Source: an uncultured Psychroserpens sp. (GTDB taxonomy: Bacteria; Bacteroidota; Bacteroidia; Flavobacteriales; Flavobacteriaceae). Taken from it: a stretch of 64,000 bases of DNA. Position 1 is the first letter of the stretch, and each line of letters starts with the position of its first letter. Shown piece after piece: positions 33,998 to 42,805 of this stretch. The DNA lies in contig NZ_CANMVN010000009.1 in NCBI RefSeq assembly GCF_947501425.1, positions 124,001 through 188,000 of the forward strand, written 5' to 3'. The notes under the pieces are model-generated. The model did not search any database. It was not told the DNA's origin and saw only the letters and a list, made by a program, of their open reading frames with translations. The translations under genes and the position numbers were made by a program.

Positions 33998-34079
33998 TGG
34001 TGAATCACCACAGATGGATTAACTCACTCAATTGCAAAAAATAGGTTTTAATTATTAGTTAATAACTTTTAATATTATA

Positions 34080-34118
34080 AAGGGTTGAGTGTATTATGAT
34101 TCAACCCTTATTTTTATT
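34080..34118 (+). terminator. intrinsic terminator after nupC
   Basis: The stem AAGGGTTGA/TCAACCCTT (34080-34088 and 34101-34109) is followed by a T-rich tract. It lies before the chosen thyA start, which argues against the longer thyA reading frame from 34096. Confidence 0.82.
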
Positions 34119-34167
34119 TTTATCTGCTGAAAATGAAGTACAACTAAATCAGGTTCCCACAATTCAT

Positions 34168-34992
34168 ATGAAACAATATCACGACTTAGTAAAATACGTA
34201 TTAGAACACGGAAATCAGAAAGAAGATCGCACTGGCACAGGAACAAAAAGTGTTTTTGGCTACCAAATGCGTTTTGATCTTAGTGAAGGTTTTCCAATGG
34301 TGACCACAAAAAAACTACATTTAAAATCGATTATTTATGAACTGCTTTGGTTTTTAAAAGGCGATACAAATATTAATTATCTTACTGAAAATGGCGTTCG
34401 TATATGGAATGAATGGGCAGATGAGAATGGAGATTTAGGACCTGTATATGGACACCAATGGCGCAACTGGAATGATGATGAAATTGATCAAATTAAAGAC
34501 GTTATCCATACATTAAAACACAATCCTAATAGTCGTAGAATGATGGTGTCGGCATGGAATCCATCTGTATTACCAGATACTTCAAAATCATTCAGCGAAA
34601 ATGTAGCCAACGGAAAAGCAGCTTTACCTCCTTGCCATGCTTTTTTTCAGTTTTATGTTGCTGATGGAAAATTATCTTGTCAGTTATATCAACGAAGTGC
34701 AGACATCTTTTTAGGTGTGCCTTTTAATATTGCTTCTTATGCATTATTTACCATGATGATGGCTCAGGTTTGTGGTTACCAAGCTGGTGAATTCATACAT
34801 ACTTTTGGTGATGCACACATCTACAGTAATCACTACGAACAATTAGAATTACAATTATCAAGAGATATCAGACCGCTTCCTACAATGAAACTCAACCCTG
34901 AAATCAAAGATATTTTTGATTTTAAATTTGAAGATTTTACCTTAGAGAATTATAATCCACATCCTCATATTAAAGGGATTGTAGCGGTATAA
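34168..34992 (+). CDS. thyA: thymidylate synthase
   Basis: A 274-residue enzyme that makes dTMP from dUMP with methylene-tetrahydrofolate. The frame opens at 34096, but that part overlaps the nupC terminator. The ATG at 34168 ([15 protein letters not shown]) matches the family start. Key features are the phosphate-binding Arg21 in DRTGTGT, the catalytic '[12 protein letters not shown]' with Cys156, and '[16 protein letters not shown]'. A small insert (about 134-152, '[15 protein letters not shown]') is present. The TonB-like gene follows after 9 bp. The dihydrofolate reductase that regenerates its cofactor lies 1.5 kb downstream. Confidence 0.96.
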   Translation: MKQYHDLVKYVLEHGNQKEDRTGTGTKSVFGYQMRFDLSEGFPMVTTKKLHLKSIIYELLWFLKGDTNINYLTENGVRIWNEWADENGDLGPVYGHQWRNWNDDEIDQIKDVIHTLKHNPNSRRMMVSAWNPSVLPDTSKSFSENVANGKAALPPCHAFFQFYVADGKLSCQLYQRSADIFLGVPFNIASYALFTMMMAQVCGYQAGEFIHTFGDAHIYSNHYEQLELQLSRDIRPLPTMKLNPEIKDIFDFKFEDFTLENYNPHPHIKGIVAV

Positions 34993-35001
34993 ACTACTCA
35001 T

Positions 35002-35862
35002 ATGAAAAACTTATTTTTAATATGCTTTATGGCATGTACATTTTCAGTGTATTCGCAAAACGACACATCTGAAAAGGCAAAATCATTTGTAATTTTTGAA
35101 GGCTGTGATAATGCTGAAGATATTGAGCGCTGCTATGAAATGAAACTTCAAGATTTTATTTCAAACAATCTTGATAGTCAAACCATTGAAGAAACTATCA
35201 AATCTAATGAAATAGATACAATAACTGTGTACACTGCAATTAGATTTGACTATTTTGGAGAAACCATTAGGAGTAATTCTGTTGCTAATAGCTTGAGCCA
35301 AAAATTAGATATAAAAATCAATGAGCTTATTCATGAAAAATTACCTAAAGTGAAACCTGCGGTTGATGCTTCTGGTAGTACTATTATGATAACTATTAAA
35401 AAAAGATTGGGGTTCAAGCTAGATAGAAATAATAATAAATTGGTTCCGATATATGGATATCATTCAAATGAAATCCCTTTTGTTGTTGTAGAAAATGTTC
35501 CTATTTATCCAGGTTGTGATGAAAAACAATCTAATACGTATCTCAAAAGGTGTATGAGTAGTAAAATTGCTGCACTCGTAGGCTCTGAGTTTGACCTTAG
35601 TTTGGCAAGTAAACTTGGGCTACCAGCAGGTTATGTTAGAATAAATACAACGTTCAAAATTGATAGAGATGGAAAGATCATTCAGATCCAAGCTAGAGCT
35701 GCACATCCTGAACTTGAAAAGGAAGCTGAACGCGTTCTTGCTTTGCTACCAGATATGATAAAGCCTGGTATTCACAAGGGTCAACCCGTAGTTGTACCTT
35801 ATAGTTTACCTATTAAGTTTGCGGTCACAGGTGGTAACAAAAAAGAGAAAAAAAATGATTAA
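35002..35862 (+). CDS. exported TonB C-terminal-like protein
   Basis: A 286-residue protein with a signal peptide (residues 1-19, ending SVYSQ) and no membrane anchor. It contains two related modules. The first starts 'EGCDNAEDIERCYEMKLQDF', the second 'YPGCDEKQSNTYLKRCMSS'. Each pairs cysteines in a C-x(8-11)-C pattern. The second is followed by a TonB-C-like beta region ('FKIDRDGKIIQIQARAAHPE', 'EKEAERVLALLPDM'). Such soluble TonB_C proteins are common in flavobacteria and have no defined role. It is probably co-transcribed with thyA, although no functional link is evident. Confidence 0.75.
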   Translation: MKNLFLICFMACTFSVYSQNDTSEKAKSFVIFEGCDNAEDIERCYEMKLQDFISNNLDSQTIEETIKSNEIDTITVYTAIRFDYFGETIRSNSVANSLSQKLDIKINELIHEKLPKVKPAVDASGSTIMITIKKRLGFKLDRNNNKLVPIYGYHSNEIPFVVVENVPIYPGCDEKQSNTYLKRCMSSKIAALVGSEFDLSLASKLGLPAGYVRINTTFKIDRDGKIIQIQARAAHPELEKEAERVLALLPDMIKPGIHKGQPVVVPYSLPIKFAVTGGNKKEKKND

Positions 35863-35895
35863 AAAAAGCGTCCTGAATAACAGGACGCTTTTTTT
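35861..35895. terminator. bidirectional intrinsic terminator
   Basis: The stem AAGCGTCCTG/CAGGACGCTT has a 5-nt AATAA loop with A-run and T-run flanks, between convergent genes. Confidence 0.9.
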
Positions 35896-35911
35896 AGTTC
35901 ATAACTCTAGG

Positions 35912-36211
35912 TTATACATTTAGAACACCATTTTCGGCAGCAGCAAAATCGCTCCATGCGTAAGCATCGGCTTGGTCATCGTTTGTCCATTGACCATCTA
36001 CTACATATCTAAACTCATAAGAGTTGTCTTTTTCTAAATCTACAGTACCTTTAAAAGTTCCGTTTTTTAATTTCTTAAGTTGGACAGCTTTCTTTTGGTT
36101 CCATTCATTGAATGTTCCAAGAACTGCTACTTTTTTTGCTTCTTCAGCAGGCACAGAAAATGTTACCTTACAAACTGGCTTGCTTTTTAAATATTGCTTT
36201 TTAATTGCCAT
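35912..36211 (-). CDS. isoamylase early-set / CBM48-like small protein
   Basis: The frame extends upstream, but the ATG at 36211 (MAIKKQYLKSKPVCKVTFSV) is the natural start, giving 99 residues. Almost the entire protein is one immunoglobulin-like glycogen-binding fold of the AMPK-beta/isoamylase N-terminal type: 'VAVLGTFNEWNQKKAVQLKK', 'GTFKGTVDLEKDNSYEFRYV' and 'VDGQWTNDDQADAY'. It may bind glycogen or an alpha-glucan and recruit another enzyme. No catalytic domain or glycogen gene is adjacent. It shares a bidirectional terminator with the gene before it. Confidence 0.85.
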   Translation of the reverse strand: MAIKKQYLKSKPVCKVTFSVPAEEAKKVAVLGTFNEWNQKKAVQLKKLKNGTFKGTVDLEKDNSYEFRYVVDGQWTNDDQADAYAWSDFAAAENGVLNV

Positions 36212-36510
36212 AATACATTGAATTAATTTATGGGTCAAATGTATAAAAGAAATGTGCAGACTCAAACGAAACAAATACTTACATTGAAAGAATTATCATT
36301 TTGATAAATTTAAAGTGATATTTATTTAATATATTGAATAAAGCCTAACTTAAATTATGAGATTGATAATTAAAAACCAACACCTTAACTATTGATTTTC
36401 ATTAAGTTAGACACTATAACGTTTTCGTATTTTGTGGTTTACCGAAGAGAAAAATTATTACAACGTTTGCGTTAAAAAGATTAACTTTACAATTACTAAT
36501 TTTTTGATTT

Positions 36511-37440
36511 ATGTTTGGAAAAAAGAAACCAGTTCCTCAAATTGACAAGGAGCAATTAGCCTTAATAAAATACGCCGAAAAACGCATCAAGCAAAAAAAG
36601 CGTGTTTACATCCATTTTGTGGTCTTTTTAATTGGCGCTGTTTTTCTCATATTAGCCAATACAGTTTTAGGCATAGGTAAAGATCTTAAGATTGCAGGAC
36701 TAGACTGGTTTGTAATAGCCATTGTGTTGTGGTTAGCATTGTTCATATATCACTTTGTGACTGTTTTTATCACTCATAGTTTTATGGGTAAAGATTGGGA
36801 AGACCAACAACGTGAAGCTTTAGTAGCAAAACAACAACAACGTATAGACAAACTAAAACAGGAGTATCTAAAGGAGGAGCGTGAAATTGCGAAATCTCAA
36901 GCTTATAATGAAACCATAGAGAACATCACCTCAACTCAAAAAAAAAAATCTGAATTAACCATCATTGTTGCTGCTGGAGAAAACAATGCAATTGGTAAAG
37001 ATAACGACCTCATTTGGCATCTAAGTGACGATCTCAAACGCTTTAAATCATTAACCAATGGTCATCATATTATCATGGGAAGAAAAACTTTTGAAAGCTT
37101 TCCTAAGCCATTACCTAACCGAACTCATATAGTAATCACCAGACAAGAGACATATAAAGCTCCTGATGGTGTCATCGTTGTAAACAATATGGATGATGCT
37201 CTGGATGCTGCCCGAAATGACAAACAACCTTTTATTATTGGTGGTGGAGAAATTTACAAACAAGCCATGACACTTGCTGATAAAATTGAGATCACTCGTG
37301 TACATCATAGCTTTGAAAATGCCGATACTTTTTTTCCTGATATCGATACTTCTATTTGGAAAGAGACACAACGTGAATTTCATGAGAAAGATGATAAACA
37401 TAAGTATTCATTTACATTTCTGACTTATGAAAAAGTATGA
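36511..37440 (+). CDS. folA: 2TM-domain / dihydrofolate reductase fusion
   Basis: A 309-residue protein joining two units usually encoded separately. Residues 1-110 are a 2TM domain: two hydrophobic helices at about 31-52 and 67-88 with 'HSFMGKDWEDQQ' after them. A coiled linker follows (about 105-140). Residues about 150-309 form a complete dihydrofolate reductase: 'TIIVAAGENNAIGKDNDLIW', 'IIMGRKTFESFPKPLPNRTH' and 'FIIGGGEIYKQA'. The junction codons run through eleven consecutive A (36938-36948), and a one-base slip either way stops translation at once. There is no ATG for a separate DHFR. It would anchor DHFR to the membrane if the fusion is real. Confidence 0.82.
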   Translation: MFGKKKPVPQIDKEQLALIKYAEKRIKQKKRVYIHFVVFLIGAVFLILANTVLGIGKDLKIAGLDWFVIAIVLWLALFIYHFVTVFITHSFMGKDWEDQQREALVAKQQQRIDKLKQEYLKEEREIAKSQAYNETIENITSTQKKKSELTIIVAAGENNAIGKDNDLIWHLSDDLKRFKSLTNGHHIIMGRKTFESFPKPLPNRTHIVITRQETYKAPDGVIVVNNMDDALDAARNDKQPFIIGGGEIYKQAMTLADKIEITRVHHSFENADTFFPDIDTSIWKETQREFHEKDDKHKYSFTFLTYEKV

Positions 37441-38596
37441 TTTGATTAAAGGTAAAATAGTATTATTTCTATTTTCAGTTTTTACTACTTTGCTTTACTG
37501 TCAAAACAAAACATTCTATGTGATTGATAATATTCCGATAAATAAGTATCACAGCGACCAAAGAATTGAGCTTAAACCTTCTGAAATTTCAACCATTAAT
37601 TATGAGGTTGATAAAAAGTTAATTAACGCTCTTGGCTACAAGAGTTATGACACTTTAGCTTATATAATTACTAAAGCTCATAGCAATCGATCTTCTCAAA
37701 TAAAGAATATACCTACCAAAAGACAAATGGTATTAGAAAATTTTTATTGGAAACTCAATGGGCAAAATTACACGGGAAAATATATTGATTATTACATCAA
37801 TGGTTCTATTCAAGAGATTGGACAAATGATAAATGGAAAAGTAAATGGAAAGGTCACATACTTCTTTTATCAAGGCAAAAAAAGAGCCATAAAACAGTTC
37901 AAGAATGGTAAATTGGATGGTGAACAACTAAATTTTTATTTAAATGGAACAGTAAGCAATAGAAAATATTATGTAAACAATAAACTAAATGGACAAAATA
38001 CACTATACTTCCCAAACGGAATAGTGAAAAAAGAATATTTAAGTAATGGTGAAAAATTGCAGGGAAAAGTAAAAGAGTATTATTCAACAGGACAGCTTAA
38101 GCAAATAAAAAACACAATAAACTTGGGTTTGGGTTATGAAATTAAAGATTTCAACATCTTTTTTGAAGGACATGATTTTCGTCGCTATGTTTTAGATACA
38201 ACCAAAGAATTCCCAGATAAAGACAAGCTAAAAAAGTTCTTGAAAAAATTTGACAAACGCATTACAAAAAACCCCGAGATTGATACCTATTATTTAGCAA
38301 GAGGTATTATAAAAAGTCTTCTAAATGATACTGATGAAGCCATAAAAGAATTTAAAAAAGCACTTGAGCTTGAGCCTATGCATCTTAGCGCTAATTATTA
38401 TCTGGCAGTGGTTTTAATGAAAAAGTATAAAGAAGAAGATATTGCACTCATTCCAAAAAAAGATTTATCTGTAATTCGTAATAATTTTTTGAATGCTTCA
38501 ATTCAAGATGAGCATCCAGAACATAATATACTTAGAGCATTTCTTAACACAGAACTTATTTCAAATGAACTGAAAAGATATAGTGAAAAGCAATAG
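37427..38596 (+). CDS. MORN-repeat (YwqK-like) and TPR exported protein
   Basis: A 389-residue protein whose start overlaps the DHFR fusion by 14 bp. An N-terminal hydrophobic segment (about 11-25) acts as signal or anchor. Residues about 110-230 carry at least five MORN-type repeats of the YwqK family, with the pattern 'y.nG.....y.nGk.nG' (YYINGSIQEIGQMINGKVNG and following). A C-terminal TPR pair lies around 285-345 ('YLARGIIKSLLNDTDEAI', 'ALELEPMHLSANYYLAVVLM'). YwqK-type proteins were once labelled antitoxins, but no toxin gene is nearby, so that label is not supported here. Confidence 0.75.
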   Translation: MKKYDLIKGKIVLFLFSVFTTLLYCQNKTFYVIDNIPINKYHSDQRIELKPSEISTINYEVDKKLINALGYKSYDTLAYIITKAHSNRSSQIKNIPTKRQMVLENFYWKLNGQNYTGKYIDYYINGSIQEIGQMINGKVNGKVTYFFYQGKKRAIKQFKNGKLDGEQLNFYLNGTVSNRKYYVNNKLNGQNTLYFPNGIVKKEYLSNGEKLQGKVKEYYSTGQLKQIKNTINLGLGYEIKDFNIFFEGHDFRRYVLDTTKEFPDKDKLKKFLKKFDKRITKNPEIDTYYLARGIIKSLLNDTDEAIKEFKKALELEPMHLSANYYLAVVLMKKYKEEDIALIPKKDLSVIRNNFLNASIQDEHPEHNILRAFLNTELISNELKRYSEKQ

Positions 38597-38653
38597 GGTA
38601 TCTTTAAATATGGATATTAGAAATTGTTGTTTTTGAGTACTGTGTTGTATTGA

Positions 38654-38682
38654 TTGGTTTTAAGATATTATTCCTATTTTTG
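38654..38682 (+). promoter_or_regulatory. promoter of fabD-lspA
   Basis: TTG (38654-38656), an 18-bp spacer and TATTTTTG (38675-38682), close to the Bacteroidota consensus. It lies inside the longer possible fabD frame, supporting the ATG at 38702. Confidence 0.6.
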
Positions 38683-38701
38683 TCGCATAAAATTTGATTT
38701 A

Positions 38702-39595
38702 ATGAAAGCATATATTTTTCCTGGTCAAGGGGCTCAGTTTACAGGAATGGGACTTGACCTATATGAAAACTCACCACAAGCTCAGGAGCTATTTGAAAAT
38801 GCCAATAGTATTTTAGGGTTTCACATTACTGACATTATGTTTGAGGGTTCTCCAGAAGACCTTAAGGAAACCAAAGTGACTCAGCCAGCTATTTTTTTAC
38901 ACTCCGTAATTTTAGCCAAAACTTTAGGTGACAATTTCAGACCAGATATGGTTGCAGGTCATTCTTTAGGTGAATTTTCTGCTTTAGTTGCTAACGGAAC
39001 ATTGAATTTTGAAGATGGATTAAAGTTAGTCTCTCAACGTGCTCAAGCCATGCAAAAAGCTTGCGAATTACAGCCAAGTACAATGGCTGCAGTTCTTGGA
39101 TTAGATGATGATATAGTTGAAAAAGTATGTGCAATGACCAATGGTATTGTAGTGGCAGCAAATTATAACTGTCCGGGCCAATTGGTAATATCTGGTGAGA
39201 TTGACGCTATTAATACAGCATGCGAAACCTTAAAAGAAGAAGGTGCTCGTCGTGCTCTTGTACTGCCTGTTGGTGGTGCATTTCACTCTCCACTTATGGA
39301 GCCAGCCCGAGAAGAATTAGCAGCTGCCATTGAGAATACAACATTCAGCAAGCCTAATTGCCCAATATATCAAAATGTAACAGCTTCTGCAGTAATTGAT
39401 GAAACCGAAATAAAAGCCAATCTCATTTCCCAGTTGACTGCTCCGGTACGTTGGACACAATCTGTACAACAAATGATTACAGATGGTGCTACTCACTTTA
39501 CCGAAGTTGGTCCGGGAAAAGTACTTCAAGGTCTGGTAAGAAAGATCAATAGAGAAGCAGAAACAGCCTCAGCTACTTTAGAATCTAACGCTTAA
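38702..39595 (+). CDS. fabD: malonyl-CoA:ACP transacylase
   Basis: A 297-residue enzyme that loads malonyl groups onto acyl carrier protein for fatty acid synthesis. The start at 38702 gives the family N-terminus MKAYIFPGQGAQFTGMG; the frame upstream from 38654 would include the promoter. The nucleophile is Ser88 in GHSLGEFSA. The catalytic His lies in 'PVGGAFHSPLM', the binding Arg in 'LVSQRAQAMQ', and 'TEVGPGKVLQGL' near the end is typical. The lspA gene follows after 5 bp. Confidence 0.96.
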   Translation: MKAYIFPGQGAQFTGMGLDLYENSPQAQELFENANSILGFHITDIMFEGSPEDLKETKVTQPAIFLHSVILAKTLGDNFRPDMVAGHSLGEFSALVANGTLNFEDGLKLVSQRAQAMQKACELQPSTMAAVLGLDDDIVEKVCAMTNGIVVAANYNCPGQLVISGEIDAINTACETLKEEGARRALVLPVGGAFHSPLMEPAREELAAAIENTTFSKPNCPIYQNVTASAVIDETEIKANLISQLTAPVRWTQSVQQMITDGATHFTEVGPGKVLQGLVRKINREAETASATLESNA

Positions 39596-39600
39596 CAGTT

Positions 39601-40101
39601 ATGAAATTATCCAGAACCGCAGGCATAATTTTAATCATTGCCTTCAATATTGCTATTGACCAAATTTCTAAAGTACTCGTTCGAGCAAATTTTGAATATG
39701 GAGAGATCAAACAGCTTATAGGTGATACCTTTATCATGCAATATGTAGAAAATGAAGGTGCCTTTTTAGGTATGGGAAGTGATATGAATCCTACTCTAAA
39801 ACTAATCGTACTACTTATTCTGCCAACTGTGGTGTTAGGATACTTGATTTATTACATCATAAAAAATAAATCATTAGATAAGCTTAGTTTAATTGCTTTA
39901 TGTTCAATAGCAGGAGGTGGTATTGCCAATGTATTTGACCGAATTGTTTTTGGTTCAGTAACAGATTTCTTCTACATTCATTTTAATGATACCATTAGAA
40001 CAGGAATCTTTAACGTGGCAGACATGAGTGTTACATTTGGTATTTTAGTCTTGTTATACACAACTATCTTTTCAAAAAAGAAGACAGAGCAACCAGCATA
40101 A
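39601..40101 (+). CDS. lspA: lipoprotein signal peptidase (signal peptidase II)
   Basis: A 166-residue inner-membrane aspartyl protease that cleaves prolipoprotein signals after lipid attachment. It would process the several lipoproteins encoded in this window. Four hydrophobic segments are visible. The catalytic dyad is Asp113 in GGGIANVFDR and Asp141 in FNVADMSVTFG. The conserved 'YVENEGAFLGMG' block is present. It is the second gene of a fabD-lspA unit and is followed at once by a bidirectional terminator. Confidence 0.96.
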   Translation: MKLSRTAGIILIIAFNIAIDQISKVLVRANFEYGEIKQLIGDTFIMQYVENEGAFLGMGSDMNPTLKLIVLLILPTVVLGYLIYYIIKNKSLDKLSLIALCSIAGGGIANVFDRIVFGSVTDFFYIHFNDTIRTGIFNVADMSVTFGILVLLYTTIFSKKKTEQPA

Positions 40102-40131
40102 AAAAAGCCTCATTAATAGTGAGGCTTTTTG
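40101..40131. terminator. bidirectional intrinsic terminator
   Basis: The stem GCCTCA/TGAGGC has a 7-nt loop, an A-run before and a T-run after. It lies between lspA and the convergent small protein gene. Confidence 0.87.
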
Positions 40132-40132
40132 T

Positions 40133-40324
40133 TTATTTAACTAAGCTTATGTGTTCACAATCTTTAACTTCTCCGTAATAAGTTTCACGATATTTGTGGA
40201 GTGTTTTATAAGGAATACTTAAAAACTGTTTTTTAATGTAAGTTACATTGGTAGACAATGCACCCATTTTTTTGGTGAACCTGACCTCAGGTTTTGTCTC
40301 TCGTTTAATACTAATCAATTTCAT
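40133..40324 (-). CDS. small basic protein of unknown function
   Basis: A 63-residue cytoplasmic protein with no signal or membrane segment, basic in its N-terminal two-thirds (MKLISIKRETKPEVRFTKKM) and ending 'EVKDCEHISLVK'. It uses an ATG start, has a convergent terminator placed precisely at its end, and has no competing ORF on the other strand. I have a recollection of similar short proteins in Flavobacteriaceae but no function. The Tyr/Lys-rich middle (YIKKQFLSIPYKTLHKYRE) could bind nucleic acid, which is speculation. Confidence 0.65.
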   Translation of the reverse strand: MKLISIKRETKPEVRFTKKMGALSTNVTYIKKQFLSIPYKTLHKYRETYYGEVKDCEHISLVK

Positions 40325-40493
40325 TTATTTTCATTTATCATTAGTTACAAATAAACAAAAACTCATCATTGATGTCAAATTCTAAACATTAAATCATTGT
40401 TAATCAATATTTTAATTATGAATGTTTTAATATAAGATGAAATTCATTAAGAAAGCTTCAATTAATTAGAGTTTCGCTTAGCAGATTCACAAC

Positions 40494-41771
40494 TTAATTT
40501 TTGTAAACTGTTCCTTCTTTCATCACAAATACAACATTCTCCATAGTAGAAATATTCTTAGTTGGATCATCGTTTACGGCAATAATATCTGCAATAAAAC
40601 CCTCCTTAATTTGCCCTAATTCATTCTCCATCTTAAGTATCATTGCATTGGTCACTGTAGCACTTTGAATGGTTTCCATAGCAGGCATTCCAGCTTCGAC
40701 CATATATCCAAATTCTTTTCCATTATCGCCATGAACAAATACAGCAGCATCTGTTCCAAAAGCGATACCAACACCTTTTTTATAAGCTCTACCGAAAGTA
40801 TTCTGAATTTTTGGTCCAATATCTAAAGCCTTTCCAACAATAACGTCAGGATAATATCCAGGTATTTTTGCTTTATCTGTAACTGATTTTCCTGCGGTAA
40901 TGGTAGGCACAAGATACACATCATACTGTTTCATGAGCTCCATAGTCTCGTCACTCATTAAAGTACCATGCTCAATTGTTTTAACTCCTCCTTTTATAGC
41001 GCGTTGCATACCTTCATCACCATGAGCATGTGCTGCAACGTGAAATCCGTAATCTTTAGCAGTTTCACAAATAACTTTAATCTCTTCAATTGTAAACTGT
41101 GGATTTTGACCACTTTTAGCAACACTTAACACACCTCCAGTAGCAGTAATCTTAATAAGGTCTGCACCATTTTTATAACGCTGCCTTACCGCTTTTTTTG
41201 CATCTTCAATACTATTAACAACACCCTCTTTAGGACCTGGGTCACCAATAAGTGATTGCTTGGCTCCATTGGTTGGATCGGCATGACCACCAGTTGTTGC
41301 CAATGCTTTTTCGGCAGTAAAAATTCTTGGTCCAATTACTTTACCAGAAGCTATAGCATTTTTTAAGGATACATTTACTCCAGAACCTCCTAAATCTCTA
41401 ACTGTTGTAAAACCTGTCATTAAGGTTGTTTTGGCATAACGTTGCGCATTATAAGCAACATCAGCATCATTAAGTGTATAGGCTTCCAAATAACGTTTAG
41501 GGTTAGTTTCATGTTCAATATGGACATGCATGTCTATAAGTCCGGGCATTACCGTTTTATCTTTTAGATCAATAACTATATCTTTAGGAGAATTAGCTGA
41601 TACATATCCATCTTTAACAGCAGTAATTTTATCACCTGAAACTACAACAGTTTTTTCTGTTAAGACATTTCCGCTTTTTGTATCTATTAATTTTCCGCAA
41701 TGTAAATACGTATTCTGTCCCATTACTGATATGGTCAATAATAGGACAATAAGTTTTAAAACTAGTTTCAT
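40494..41771 (-). CDS. exported amidohydrolase (metallo-dependent, prolidase/imidazolonepropionase-like)
   Basis: The frame extends to 41837, but the ATG at 41771 gives the signal peptide MKLVLKLIVLLLTISVMGQ and 425 residues. Metal ligands of the amidohydrolase superfamily are all visible: HVH in 'GLIDMHVHIE', the probable carbamylated Lys in 'DLIKITATGG', His in 'HVAAHAHGDEG', His in 'KTIEHGTLM' and Asp in 'AFGTDAAVF'. Exported members often cleave Xaa-Pro or other dipeptides, but the substrate cannot be fixed. It is the third gene after the DegT-type aminotransferase and galE, with a 10-bp gap to galE. Confidence 0.87.
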   Translation of the reverse strand: MKLVLKLIVLLLTISVMGQNTYLHCGKLIDTKSGNVLTEKTVVVSGDKITAVKDGYVSANSPKDIVIDLKDKTVMPGLIDMHVHIEHETNPKRYLEAYTLNDADVAYNAQRYAKTTLMTGFTTVRDLGGSGVNVSLKNAIASGKVIGPRIFTAEKALATTGGHADPTNGAKQSLIGDPGPKEGVVNSIEDAKKAVRQRYKNGADLIKITATGGVLSVAKSGQNPQFTIEEIKVICETAKDYGFHVAAHAHGDEGMQRAIKGGVKTIEHGTLMSDETMELMKQYDVYLVPTITAGKSVTDKAKIPGYYPDVIVGKALDIGPKIQNTFGRAYKKGVGIAFGTDAAVFVHGDNGKEFGYMVEAGMPAMETIQSATVTNAMILKMENELGQIKEGFIADIIAVNDDPTKNISTMENVVFVMKEGTVYKN

Positions 41772-41781
41772 TATGGTTGAT

Positions 41782-42804
41782 TTAAATGTTTCGAATATTT
41801 TTTTCCCAGTTCCAAGCTGATCGCATAGCATCATCAAGATTAGACATAGCCTTCCAACCTAAAACTGTATTTGCTTTTTCGGTATTTGCATAGGCAGAAA
41901 TTACATCTCCTTCACGCCTTGGAGCAAATTTGTAATTGAGAGACTTACCAGACACTCTCTCAAAAGATGCTATAACTTCAAGTACTGAGCTTCCAACACC
42001 AGTACCAATATTGAAAGTTTCAAAATTAGAGATATTCTTCTGATCTAGTAATCGCATTAAAGCAACCACATGGGCTTTTGCTAAGTCAACCACATGAATA
42101 TAATCTCTTATGCATGTTCCATCGTCTGTTGGATAATCATTACCAAAAACAGACAAGCAATCTCTGAGTCCTGCTCCTGTTTGTGTAATAAAAGGTACTA
42201 AATTTTGAGGAATACCAATAGGCAACTCACCAATTTTACCACTTTCATGTGCTCCAATCGGGTTAAAGTAACGCAAAGCAATAGCATTTAATTCGTGCTT
42301 TACTTTACAAGTATCTCTTATGATCTCCTCTCCTATTTGTTTGGTATTTCCATAAGGAGATTCTGCTGGCTGAACAGGAGCATTCTCAGTAATTGGCATC
42401 TGCTCTGCCTGACCATATACAGTACAAGATGAACTAAAAATAAAATTAGAAGTATTTAAATTTAACACTTCCTTAAGCATGTATATCAGTGTGTTAAGGT
42501 TGTTTTCGTAATAATCAAGAGGTTTTTCAACACTTTCACCAACAGCTTTACTTGCAGCAAAATGAATCACACCAACAATATCTTTGTGCTTCATAAAGAA
42601 TTGCTCAACTGATAACTTTTCTTTTAAATCTAGTCTTTCAAATATGGGAGACTTACCAGTTATGGAAACAATACCTTCTAAAACATCTATTGAGGAGTTA
42701 GATAAATCATCAATAATTACAACGTCAAAACCTTCATTTTGAAGTTCTACTACTGTATGAGAACCGATAAAGCCAAGACCTCCTGTAACAAGGATTTTTT
42801 TCAT
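41782..42804 (-). CDS. galE: UDP-glucose 4-epimerase
   Basis: A 340-residue NAD-dependent short-chain dehydrogenase-type epimerase that interconverts UDP-glucose and UDP-galactose for surface polysaccharides. The NAD-binding motif is GGLGFIGSH (8-16). The catalytic Ser is in 'FSSSCTVYG' with Tyr151 and Lys155 in PYGNTKQ. The conserved 'ALRYFNPIGAHESGKIGE' and 'GTCIRDYIHVVDLAKAH' are typical of GalE. It starts 1 bp after the stop of the DegT-family aminotransferase gene, so the two are coupled. Confidence 0.95.
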   Translation of the reverse strand: MKKILVTGGLGFIGSHTVVELQNEGFDVVIIDDLSNSSIDVLEGIVSITGKSPIFERLDLKEKLSVEQFFMKHKDIVGVIHFAASKAVGESVEKPLDYYENNLNTLIYMLKEVLNLNTSNFIFSSSCTVYGQAEQMPITENAPVQPAESPYGNTKQIGEEIIRDTCKVKHELNAIALRYFNPIGAHESGKIGELPIGIPQNLVPFITQTGAGLRDCLSVFGNDYPTDDGTCIRDYIHVVDLAKAHVVALMRLLDQKNISNFETFNIGTGVGSSVLEVIASFERVSGKSLNYKFAPRREGDVISAYANTEKANTVLGWKAMSNLDDAMRSAWNWEKNIRNI

Positions 42805-42805
42805 G

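Noticed and set aside
34096-34167. Longer N-terminus of thymidylate synthase
   Set aside because: This stretch overlaps the nupC terminator hairpin and does not match the family N-terminus. The ATG at 34168 does.
37427-38596. Toxin-antitoxin label for the YwqK/MORN protein
   Set aside because: No toxin gene is adjacent. The upstream neighbour is the DHFR fusion and the downstream one is fabD, so the historical antitoxin name has no support here.
38654-38701. Longer N-terminus of FabD
   Set aside because: It includes a near-consensus promoter, and the family begins at MKAYIFPGQGAQ.
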